Source: Candidatus Accumulibacter conexus
Lineage (GTDB): Bacteria; Pseudomonadota; Gammaproteobacteria; Burkholderiales; Rhodocyclaceae
Reading direction: 5' to 3'
NCBI GenBank assembly: GCA_017592775.1
Contig: JAGFNJ010000049.1
Coordinates: 1-39,157 of the forward strand
Length of the DNA: 39,157 nucleotides
Part shown: piece by piece, positions 1 through 6,581 of the stretch
How the letters are laid out: each line of letters begins with the position of its first letter
How positions within the stretch are numbered: position 1 is the stretch's first letter
The notes under the pieces: model-generated
Told to the model about the DNA's origin: nothing
What the model saw: only the letters and a program-made list of their open reading frames with translations
Database searches by the model: none
Position numbers and translations under genes: made by a program

Positions 1-72
1 GCGAAGCGTGGCCTCATCCAGCCTTCCACACAGCGCTTGATACTTAGCTTCTATGGCTAACTCCTGCTCCAT
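1..72 (-). CDS. ISAzo13-family transposase, N-terminus only (cut by window edge)
   Basis: The minus strand opens with ATG at 72 and stays open to the window edge, giving 24 residues that begin MEQELAIEAKYQAL. This resembles the start of ISAzo13-type transposases, which typically begin with an acidic residue, then an A-I-x-A-K-Y-x-A-L stretch, then a helix-turn-helix. An AG-rich GGAG-like stretch lies upstream on the minus strand. Only the first 24 codons are visible, so neither integrity nor the catalytic domain can be judged. The family call is from memory of family N-termini and is moderate. If correct, an insertion sequence abuts the phasin gene region. Confidence 0.5.
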   Translation of the reverse strand, partial: MEQELAIEAKYQALCGRLDEATLR

Positions 73-125
73 GCTGAAACCATAGGCCAATCATCACAAA
101 TGTTCAAGTTATTTTTGCTTAACGC

Positions 126-614
126 CTAAGTGCCCTGCTTGCCGCTGGTGATCGCCGATGCGGACGGGTGAGCCGTGGCGTCGCCGATCAGCTTGATGTT
201 GGCTGCCGTCATGTCGGTGATCTGCTGCGCAAATCCCTTGAACATGTCGAACCCCTTCAGGCAGCCGGCACTTGGATCGGAGCCCTTGGCCTGCGAAGGG
301 AAGTAGGAACTGATCAGCCTGGCGACCTCTGCCTGGGTCTCGGCAGCGATCTCCTGCACCGCGCGCAGATAAGCGGCCGCGTTGCTGCCCACTGTTGCGG
401 GCGTCCCCTGCAGCAGCGCTTGCTGCTGCTTGGCATCGCCGGTCCGAAGCAGCGAGCCGACGGCAGCGGATCCCCCCTCCAGTGCGGCACGAGTGGCATT
501 CAGGTTCAGGGTGGCCAGGCGCTCGACACTGGAAAACGCCAGTTTCGACAGGGTCATGAAGGCGTGGGCGTTGATCTCGACAGGGTTGGCCAATTCGCGG
601 GTGACAGCAAGCAT
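126..614 (-). CDS. Phasin family protein (PHA granule-associated)
   Basis: This 162-aa protein starts at ATG 614 (MLAVTRELANP), preceded by a GAGGAG ribosome binding site; an upstream in-frame ATG at 698 has no such site. The sequence is a long amphipathic helix with the phasin pattern: N-E-I/N-A-H-A-F near the start, an A-F-S-S-V-E-R-L-A-x-L-N-L stretch around residues 24-38, then a Q-Q-A-L-L segment. Phasins coat polyhydroxyalkanoate granules in the cytoplasm and control granule size and number. The length is near the usual 150-190 aa. No PHA synthase or depolymerase lies in the window, so the granule role rests on the family alone. It appears monocistronic and its 3' end faces the transposase fragment. 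Confidence 0.85.
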   Translation of the reverse strand: MLAVTRELANPVEINAHAFMTLSKLAFSSVERLATLNLNATRAALEGGSAAVGSLLRTGDAKQQQALLQGTPATVGSNAAAYLRAVQEIAAETQAEVARLISSYFPSQAKGSDPSAGCLKGFDMFKGFAQQITDMTAANIKLIGDATAHPSASAITSGKQGT

Positions 615-892
615 GGTGTGACTCCTCAGTGGGATGAAAACAGGATCTCGGTGGTACTGGTGGACGAACCTGGAATCCCGGCCGAAGCCGCCATGCACCG
701 TCGATTCCAGCCAACAGCCTGGACTACAGGCCTGCCAATCACAGTGCGCTGGCGCACGCAGCGCCCCTGTTTCGGAGGCGCATCAAAGCTGCCACGGCAA
801 CTTCCGGAAACACGGGCGTGCTCGCTGCGCTGCCTGATGCGCAGCTTTTCCTGGCGGACCTGCCCTGATCGAGGAATCCGGGCGCTTGCGCC

Positions 893-1078
893 CTAGGGTG
901 CCAGGCGATGCTGCTGGTCGCCCTGTGGTGCGGGGTTGCCCCCTTCATCCTCCCAGACGTGGCAGCCCTCTTCGAGCTGCGATTTCTGCAGCCGGCGACT
1001 GCGGCGGGCGATGGTGCGAGCGGCGGCGGCACATCCGGCCACCGCCAGAAGCAACACAATGACTCTGCTCGGGTTCAT
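893..1078 (-). CDS. Small predicted membrane-anchored protein, unknown
   Basis: A 61-aa ORF starts MNPSRVIVLLLAVAGC. It has one N-terminal hydrophobic helix, then a basic patch (ARRSRRLQK) and an acidic-polar tail. The cysteine after the hydrophobic run is loosely lipobox-like (VAGC). A purine-rich GAACGAGAG stretch precedes the start. It lies 45 bp downstream of the 49-aa membrane protein gene on the same strand, so the two could be co-transcribed. I do not recognise a family, and in GC-rich DNA an ORF this short may be chance. Confidence 0.4.
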   Translation of the reverse strand: MNPSRVIVLLLAVAGCAAAARTIARRSRRLQKSQLEEGCHVWEDEGGNPAPQGDQQHRLAP

Positions 1079-1123
1079 GGCGCTCTCGTTCCCCGGCGGC
1101 GCTTCTTCATGGCCACTCCGGAG

Positions 1124-1273
1124 TCACCCGGAACGGCGTCCGCCGATGAAGTTGACCAGGATCGACACAATGGCGATCACCAGGAGAATATGGATGAAAC
1201 CCCCCATGGTGTAGGAACTGACCAGGCCCACGAGCCACAAGAGGATGAGAACGACGGCGATTGTGTAAAGCAT
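1124..1273 (-). CDS. Lmo0937-type small membrane protein (49 aa)
   Basis: Translating the minus strand from ATG 1273 gives a 49-aa protein starting MLYTIAVVLILLWLVG and ending in GGRRSG. It has two transmembrane helices joined by a short S-S-Y-T-M-G-G-F turn. This is the signature of the Lmo0937 family, short two-helix proteins common in environmental bacteria and often near stress genes; their function is unknown. An AGGAAAGGA ribosome binding site sits upstream at normal spacing. Length matches the family almost exactly. Small upstream and downstream neighbours on the same strand suggest a cluster of envelope-stress small proteins. Confidence 0.85.
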   Translation of the reverse strand: MLYTIAVVLILLWLVGLVSSYTMGGFIHILLVIAIVSILVNFIGGRRSG

Positions 1274-1388
1274 GACGATTGTCCTTTCCTGTTTTCATTC
1301 GAGCGCCCCGGATCATGGCAGCGCACACATCGAGCAACCGGTCCTGGGAAGCGATCGGGTCTCCCCTCTATTTCGCCACCCACCGGAC

Positions 1389-2063
1389 TCAGGACGAATT
1401 CTCCCTTTTCTGGTCGGCAAGGTCTGTTCGCCCGCGTACATAGCTGGCACGCTGGGGCCGTCGTCGTGCACAGACGTGCGCGCCGCCATCGTGATCGCCT
1501 CTGACGCCGGCCAAGCCAGGTGGTGCCTCGTCCGGCACATCGATGCGCCAAGCCGCGTTCCCCCGTGTCAGTGGCGCGACGTCTCGCGCCTGGACCGAAT
1601 CACCGATGATGTGGCGCGCGAGCGTCGCTTCTGCCGCCGTTGCGGTGTCGGCGACGAGCACGGCGTGGCCCCTCAGAATGGCCTCCGTGACCAGTCGCAG
1701 GAAGTTTCCCTGATTCGCGTCCTGCCACCTTTCGTCCGCAAAGGCGGAGCCAGCGGGGCTGCCATGGGCATGGTCCCGACCGCGCAGGGCCAACGGGCGG
1801 ACCAGCCCACTGGCAACGAACAGCGTGACCTTCGCGGCCACCTGCGCCGCTTCCACCAGCACGCGGAAGCCTGCGCCCGCCACCTGCAGGTCTTGCCGGA
1901 GCGGGTCATCCGCCCGCATCCTCATCGAGCCTGGAGCCCATGTGTTCTCCACGATCGCAATCTGTGCATCGGTCAGGCCGTGCTCGATCAGGCACTCCTG
2001 GACGGCATCGGCGTCGGTACGACGGCCATAGATGGCGACAAAGACATGACTTTGCTCATTCAT
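1389..2063 (-). CDS. Hypothetical cytoplasmic protein, possibly stress-related
   Basis: This 224-aa protein starts at ATG 2063 (MNEQSHVFVAIYG), with GGAGAGA upstream; an earlier ATG at 2126 lacks a convincing site. The first 50 residues resemble the start of general-stress-17M/YflT-like domains: a beta strand (HVFVAIYG), then a helix reading D-A-D-A-V-Q-E-C-L, then a strand. The middle is hydrophobic and alanine-rich (around residues 80-100). The last ~40 residues are rich in Arg, Gly and His and look less constrained, so a late frameshift is possible. The flanks are other unknown or envelope-linked genes. No function is assigned. Confidence 0.6.
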   Translation of the reverse strand: MNEQSHVFVAIYGRRTDADAVQECLIEHGLTDAQIAIVENTWAPGSMRMRADDPLRQDLQVAGAGFRVLVEAAQVAAKVTLFVASGLVRPLALRGRDHAHGSPAGSAFADERWQDANQGNFLRLVTEAILRGHAVLVADTATAAEATLARHIIGDSVQARDVAPLTRGNAAWRIDVPDEAPPGLAGVRGDHDGGAHVCARRRPQRASYVRGRTDLADQKRENSS

Positions 2064-2131
2064 GGGGTTTCTCTCCTGCCCGTTCACCCAACATGAGGTC
2101 GCTTCAGCCAGTGCCCGCAGGACCATGTGCC

Positions 2132-2638
2132 TCAGTGCGCCCGCGACACGAACGACAGTCGTCGCGAACTGCCGGCTGTGCCGGTATGGATGCGCTGAGT
2201 CTGCCAGACGCCGTCGATCCTGGCGGCGATTGCGTAAGTCCCCGGCGGCAGCTTCAAGTACAGCAGGGGACCATCGCTGACGGCCGACAGGATCTCCTGG
2301 CGCTTGCCCAGGGCCAGTCTGGTCACGGTGAATGGTATCTCGGCGAGATAGCTGCCACGCTGGTCGCTGAACACCAGATGCAGGTCGTAGCCTGCCGCCA
2401 CCTTGTGCATCTCTTCCCGTGACTCATCGCCGACGCCGCCACTGATCCAGCCGGCGTCTGCCTGCGATGCACTCGCCGCTTCGGACCTTCCAGCCTCCTT
2501 TGCCACCGCAGCGAACGGTGGCGCGCAGAGCAGGGCCGCCGCAACAACCAGCACCCCGCTTCGCAGCAGCAAGTGGAAGGATCCCGGGCGATTCTCGGAG
2601 GTGGCGTACGATCTTGATCCTGACAGGGAATTGCTCAT
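2132..2638 (-). CDS. Exported hypothetical protein, carboxypeptidase-regulatory-like fold
   Basis: A 168-aa protein with an N-terminal polar and basic stretch, a hydrophobic segment at about residues 27-44 (VLVVAAALLCAPPFAAVA) and a probable AVA-KE cleavage site indicate export. The mature part has I-S-G-G-V-G-D-E-S-R, a beta-strand pattern G-S-Y-L-A-E-I-P-F, and L-K-L-P-P-G-T-Y-A-I-A-A. The last resembles carboxypeptidase-regulatory-like beta-sandwiches, where PPGTY-type turns are typical. GGAG precedes ATG 2638. It probably acts in the periplasm. Its partner is unknown; neighbours are also small exported or stress-like proteins. Confidence 0.7.
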   Translation of the reverse strand: MSNSLSGSRSYATSENRPGSFHLLLRSGVLVVAAALLCAPPFAAVAKEAGRSEAASASQADAGWISGGVGDESREEMHKVAAGYDLHLVFSDQRGSYLAEIPFTVTRLALGKRQEILSAVSDGPLLYLKLPPGTYAIAARIDGVWQTQRIHTGTAGSSRRLSFVSRAH

Positions 2639-2989
2639 GGGCTGCTCCAGAAATCAACCACTGGCTGCCGCGGAGAATTCCGCCGCCAGCACTGGCCGTT
2701 CGATCTGTTGGCACAGTGGTTGTCGGCACATGGTCACCGCCACCTGTTGCCGCTGTCGGTGCGCCAGCGAACCGATGGTCGCGCCCGCTCCCGGATCGTC
2801 GTCAGATCGGACCAGCGCGGCTGGCGGACCAAGCACTCTCCGCTCCATCGCCAGCCTGCCACTCCCGGCCGCCAGGACACTTCGACTGGTTCAGTCTTCC
2901 CCTGAGCCTCCTGCTGTCGACAACCCGCAACGGTGAGCGGCGACATCGCTGCCGCCTGGCCGGTCGGCGCGCTGGACGCTTGCATGCGT
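2639..2989. other. Intergenic stretch, no gene seen
   Basis: Open frames here on both strands are low-complexity Arg/Ala/Pro-rich or lack a ribosome binding site, and none resembles a known protein. It probably holds the promoter of the minus-strand gene starting at 2638 and the 3' flank of the gene ending at 2990. I could not pick out a convincing promoter or terminator. Confidence 0.5.
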
Positions 2990-3430
2990 TCAGACCGCAT
3001 CCCGGCGGACCGCTGCGGCATCGTCGCGAGCCGCGACACCGATCGCGCTCTGCTCGCCCAGCTCTGCTTCTCCCTTGGCAGCCAGGTACGCACCCTTCGC
3101 TTCATTGCGACAAATGTCCCTGGCGTTCCCGGAAAGGCTGTCGCAGGTTTCCTTGGCGACGGCATGGGCGACTTCAATCCGGGCAGTGCGCAGTTCGTGC
3201 CGATGCTTCTCGGAAGGGCTGTAATCCGTCTTGAGTTCTGCCTCGGCGATCCTTTCGCGGCCTTTGGCTTCTTCGATGCAGACATCCCTGGCGTTACCGA
3301 TCATCGCCTTGCAGGCCGACCGGTCCGTTTCGTACTGATGGGCGATGTCCTTTCTGGCTGCCTTGTACTGGGCCTTCGACATGCCGCCGCTGCTGTCATC
3401 CGTGGCGCCTGCAATCTCGTGCTTGTTCAT
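2990..3430 (-). CDS. Hypothetical protein with duplicated GNARD(V/I)C motif
   Basis: This 146-aa protein begins at ATG 3430 (MNKHEIAGATDDSS) behind a clear GAGGAG site; the much longer open frame upstream is not credible. It is charged, helical and Ala/Lys/Glu-rich with no clear signal peptide. Two related segments each carry the motif GNARDVC or GNARDIC (about residues 45-51 and 101-107), followed by an acidic EAKG run and an AEAEL/GEAEL stretch, so it looks like an internal duplication. Each motif has a cysteine, with further cysteines at about 40 and 96. Related ORFs of unknown function occur in Burkholderiales-type genomes (from memory). Confidence 0.7.
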   Translation of the reverse strand: MNKHEIAGATDDSSGGMSKAQYKAARKDIAHQYETDRSACKAMIGNARDVCIEEAKGRERIAEAELKTDYSPSEKHRHELRTARIEVAHAVAKETCDSLSGNARDICRNEAKGAYLAAKGEAELGEQSAIGVAARDDAAAVRRDAV

Positions 3431-3815
3431 TCTGAACTCCTCGGTGGTTGGTTCGTACCTCTGACACCCGAGCCATCGTCGGCCCGTACCGTGACTTCTG
3501 TGCACCACGATGCGCACAGCCTGACGGCAAACGGCACTCTGTTCTGTACGCCGAGCAACATAGTGACCGTGTTGTCGACCGGCAGGGAATGACGCCAGCG
3601 ACGAGCGACGGCAGCGTGGTGCGCGCCGCCGCCGGGACTCGCCAGAGAGCACCCGAGCACGCGGCTGCCCGGCACGGCACGTGGGGTTATGTACGGCAGC
3701 AGACAGAGCGAGTCTGGGCGAACCCCTAGCATCGCGTCGTCGGCAAAGCGGATGCAGGACAAGGCAGCAGCGAGGGCCGACAGGATTGTCAGATACCCAT
3801 AAAGGAAAGATCACC
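3431..3815. other. Intergenic region between divergent genes, no gene seen
   Basis: This 385-bp gap separates the minus-strand gene starting at 3430 from the plus-strand Spy-like gene starting at 3816. Both genes must be promoted from within it. Frames through it give no recognisable protein and lack good ribosome binding sites. I see no strong sigma-70 hexamer pair. Confidence 0.5.
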
Positions 3816-4304
3816 ATGACCACCTATCAAAGCTTCGTTTCTTCCCTTCTCCTGGCGTCGAGCCTCGGAATCATAGCCGCACCGGCATGGGCTGCGCCGA
3901 CGGACTGCGGCGCGCCAGGGCTCCGCGGCGACTATTGGGAGTATCGGGCTGAGCGCATGGCTCAGCATCACCGGATGCTGCATGACACCCTCAAGCTGAC
4001 CACCGATCAGGAAGGCGCGTGGAAGAAGTTGATGGACTCCGAACATCCCATGGCCGCACCGGAACCTGTCCGAGCCGCGGAATGGGCCAAGCTCACCACC
4101 CCGGAGCGGGCGGACAGGATGGTCGAGCGAATGCGGGAACAACAGTCGCGCATGGTTGAACATGTGGTTGCCCTGAAGGAGTTCTACGGCGTGCTCACAC
4201 CGGACCAGAAGAGGATCTTCGACGACTTTCATGCCTTTCCGCAGCGTGGCAAGCGCGGAAGGTCGGAAGCGGGCTCGATGAACAGGGCCTCCCCCAGGCC
4301 TTGA
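3816..4304 (+). CDS. Spy/CpxP-family periplasmic LTXXQ protein
   Basis: This 162-aa protein starts at ATG 3816 behind AAAGGAAAG. A signal peptide is clear: MTTYQSFVSSLLLASS, a hydrophobic core, and cleavage after A-W-A at about residue 26. The mature helical protein carries two LTxxQ-type motifs, LTTDQ (about residues 61-65) and LTPDQ (about residue 130), each followed by a helix (EGAWKKLMD; KRIFDDF). That pairing defines the Spy/CpxP family. Known members form cradle-shaped dimers that chaperone periplasmic proteins and respond to envelope stress. It lies just upstream of a RpoH-like sigma factor gene, which fits a stress context. A direct functional link is inference. Confidence 0.85.
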   Translation: MTTYQSFVSSLLLASSLGIIAAPAWAAPTDCGAPGLRGDYWEYRAERMAQHHRMLHDTLKLTTDQEGAWKKLMDSEHPMAAPEPVRAAEWAKLTTPERADRMVERMREQQSRMVEHVVALKEFYGVLTPDQKRIFDDFHAFPQRGKRGRSEAGSMNRASPRP

Positions 4305-4398
4305 CAGCGGACCATGACGGTCAGTGGGAGCGTTGAATGGACTGGTCTGAACCGACTTCCTCCGCAGCGGGCAGCGTGCGGAGAGCACACGGGAATCC

Positions 4399-5274
4399 AT
4401 GCTGATGACGCAGGCGATGGCTCTACCGACCGTTCCAGATATCGGCAGCATCGATGCCTACATCCATTCGGCGAGACGCTTCCCGACGCTGACACGCGAG
4501 GAGGAGTTCTCCCTGGCAAACCGCTATCGTCACGCAGAGGACCTCGACGCGGCGCGACAGTTGATCCTGTCGCACCTGCGCCTGGTCATTTCCATTGCGC
4601 GTGGGTACCTGGGGTATGGCCTGCCGCACGCCGACCTGATCCAGGAAGGCAACATCGGGCTGATGAAAGCGGTGAAGCGCTTTGACCCGAGCCGTGGTGT
4701 TCGCCTCGTCTCCTTTGCCATGCACCTGATCAAGGCCGAGATTCACGAGTACGTCCTGAGAAACAGCCGAATGCTCAGGCTGGCAACGACCAAGGCGCAG
4801 CGCACGCTGTTCTTCAATCTGCGCAGCATGAAAACCACCGGCAAAGGCTTGAGCTCGATCCAGGCGACGGAAATCGCCGACACGCTGAAGGTCCGGCCCG
4901 AGGATGTGATCGAGATGGATACGCGCCTGTCCGGCGTCGATCTGCCGCTCGACGGCGACCGCGACGGTGACGACGAAGCTTTTCCACCAATCGCCTATCT
5001 GGCCGACCGCTCGACCGATCCGGTGCAGGTGCTCGAAGCCCGCGCCCTGGACCGACTGCAGGACGAGGGTCTGCAGGGCGCTCTCGCCAGCCTTGATCCG
5101 CGCAGCCGTCGGATTGTCGAGGCGCGCTGGCTGATGGACGGAAAACGGGCAACCCTGCACGATCTGGCAGCGGAATTCGGCGTATCCGCCGAGCGAATTC
5201 GCCAGATTGAATTGAAGGCGATCCGCAAGATGCGTACACAGCTGGCGCCCTGGGCGACTTTACGGACTCCTTGA
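4399..5274 (+). CDS. rpoH: RpoH-like (sigma-32 family) RNA polymerase sigma factor, divergent paralogue
   Basis: A 291-aa sigma factor. Region 1.2 (GSIDAYIHSARRFPTLT, about 16-32), region 2 (DLIQEGNIGLMKAVKRFD, about 79-96), the HEYVLRN segment and TTKAQRTLFFNLR (about 130-142) place it in the RpoH family. Region 4 ends with an HTH (GVSAERIRQIELKAIRKMR, about 261-279). It should direct core polymerase to heat-shock or envelope-stress promoters. Compared with E. coli RpoH, two region 2.3/2.4 tryptophans are replaced (HWI to HLI at 110; NWR to NSR at 123) and the RpoH box QRKLFFNLR reads QRTLFFNLR (Thr136). That suggests a specialised second copy. The start could instead be ATG 4405 (MTQAMALP), which matches usual RpoH N-termini better. 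Confidence 0.88.
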   Translation: MLMTQAMALPTVPDIGSIDAYIHSARRFPTLTREEEFSLANRYRHAEDLDAARQLILSHLRLVISIARGYLGYGLPHADLIQEGNIGLMKAVKRFDPSRGVRLVSFAMHLIKAEIHEYVLRNSRMLRLATTKAQRTLFFNLRSMKTTGKGLSSIQATEIADTLKVRPEDVIEMDTRLSGVDLPLDGDRDGDDEAFPPIAYLADRSTDPVQVLEARALDRLQDEGLQGALASLDPRSRRIVEARWLMDGKRATLHDLAAEFGVSAERIRQIELKAIRKMRTQLAPWATLRTP

Positions 5275-5294
5275 TGCGAGGTCTTCATCGTCGC

Positions 5295-5318
5295 GCCTCT
5301 GCGACCCGTTGCGGAGGC
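5295..5318. terminator. Candidate hairpin between convergent rpoH-like and VIT genes
   Basis: GCCTCTGC (5295-5302) can pair with GCGGAGGC (5311-5318) across an 8-nt loop, allowing one G-U pair. It lies in the 118-bp gap between two convergent genes, where a bidirectional terminator is expected. There is no clear T-run on either strand, so intrinsic termination is uncertain. Confidence 0.35.
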
Positions 5319-5392
5319 AGCGCAGGGCGGCCGTCGTTCTTGTCGGGATGCTCACGTCTTCCGGCGCGCGTCGTCGAGAAGCGCTGTTGATA

Positions 5393-6094
5393 TCAAAGGA
5401 CGGCACCGAACAAAGTGCCAACTCCAGCGGTGACCGCCATCGCCAGGGCGCCCCAGAAGGTCACCCGCCAGGCTCCGGCCAAGGACCTGGCGCCGCCAAC
5501 CCGGGCGGCACTGGCGCCCAGCAAGGCCAGGAACACCAGAGACGTCCCCGACACCCACGGAATCAGGACGCCCACGGGCACCAGCGCCGTCACGGCCAGA
5601 GGCAGTGCCGCACCGACCGCAAAACTCGCGGCCGACGCCAGTGCCGCCTGCACCGGCCGCGCGCTCAGCACCACGGAGATGCCGAGCTCGTCACGCGCAT
5701 GCGCACCGAGGGCATCATGCGCCATCAGTTGTTGAGCGGTCTGTTGTGCGAGGCCGGGCGCAAGTCCCCGAGCAACATAGATGCCGCTGAGCTCCCGCTG
5801 CTCCCCGCTGGGGTCCCGTTCGAGCTCGGCCCGCTCCCGCGACAGGTCGGCCTGCTCCGTATCTGCCTGCGAATGGACGGAGACATACTCCCCAGCGGCC
5901 ATCGACATGGCACCAGCCACCAGCCCGGCGACGCCGGTGATCAGCAGGTTGCCAGCACTGGGACTGGCCGCCGCGACGCCGACCAGCAGGCTGGCCGTCG
6001 AGACGATGCCGTCATTGGCACCGAGTACGGCGGCGCGCAGCCAGCCGATGCGGTCGCCCCGGTGTCGCTCGTTGTGTCGGCGCGAAGTGCTCAT
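5393..6094 (-). CDS. VIT1/CCC1-family membrane transporter (iron/manganese type)
   Basis: This 233-aa protein starts at ATG 6094 (MSTSRRHNERHRGD) behind GGAGAT. The VIT signature is present: GWLRAAVLGANDGIVSTASL at about residues 16-35, then GLVAGAMSMAAGEYVSVHSQ at about 55-75. Next come a charged cytoplasmic loop (DLSRERAELERDP) and three more hydrophobic helices at the C-terminus (AALPLAVTALVP; SLVFLALLGASAAR; GALAMAVTAGVGTLFG). Plant and yeast relatives move Fe2+ or Mn2+ into vacuoles; bacterial homologues are presumed inner-membrane metal exporters. Length matches the bacterial family. It stands alone between convergent and divergent neighbours, and I saw no metal-responsive operator. Confidence 0.9.
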   Translation of the reverse strand: MSTSRRHNERHRGDRIGWLRAAVLGANDGIVSTASLLVGVAAASPSAGNLLITGVAGLVAGAMSMAAGEYVSVHSQADTEQADLSRERAELERDPSGEQRELSGIYVARGLAPGLAQQTAQQLMAHDALGAHARDELGISVVLSARPVQAALASAASFAVGAALPLAVTALVPVGVLIPWVSGTSLVFLALLGASAARVGGARSLAGAWRVTFWGALAMAVTAGVGTLFGAVL

Positions 6095-6581
6095 CGGTCG
6101 TGATCTCCATGCATGCGACTCAGTCCTGGCGCGAAAGCATCCGCCCGCAGACGTCACGGCGGACGAAGCAGTCGTGACCCCGGTCGGCAGCTGCCGGCAG
6201 ACCCAGGAAAATGTCGCCCACGGTGACGTGAGCGATGAGTCGGCAGCATCGCCCGACTGCACCATTCTGTCCGTGCGGCAGAGCGCTTAGGCACAGAGCG
6301 GTCCGGGCATGCCGCCCGGACTGCGGTTGCTGCCCATGGCAGCCGGCTCGCTGCCTGGCGGGCCCCGCGAACGGCAGGCCGGCAGTCCTGCCTGCAAGGG
6401 CCGCACCAGCACGGCATGGAGGCGCGCCTGCCCACTGCTGCGCCGATCCTTGACTACCGATTGGTGCGTTCGCGCACCGACAGGCGGCGCCAGGCGCGTG
6501 ATGGTAGAATCGACTTGCGTGCAGCGGCAGAGCGGAGACAACGCCGCAGTCACTCCATCCGACCTGAAGCGACCCGAGATC
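6095..6581. other. Intergenic region between divergent VIT and fadD genes
   Basis: This 487-bp gap holds the promoters of both divergent genes. ORFs here lack ribosome binding sites and resemble nothing. Two items stand out. One is a stem-loop at 6461-6480 with arms GGTGCG/CGCACC closed by a TTCG tetraloop. The other is an extended -10-like TGGTAGAAT ending at 6510, about 70 bp before the fadD start, without a good -35. Both are tentative. Confidence 0.4.
6461..6480. promoter_or_regulatory. TTCG-tetraloop stem-loop upstream of fadD
   Basis: GGTGCG (6463-6468), TTCG (6469-6472) and CGCACC (6473-6478) form a perfect hairpin, with flanking T-A and T-G pairs extending the stem. A UUCG loop closed by G-C makes an unusually stable RNA hairpin. 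It sits about 100 bp upstream of fadD and just before the TGGTAGAAT element. It may end upstream transcription or be a fortuitous palindrome. Confidence 0.35.

Noticed and set aside
168-896. 242-aa plus-strand ORF over the phasin gene
   Set aside because: Antisense shadow; the minus strand has the phasin pattern and a good ribosome binding site.
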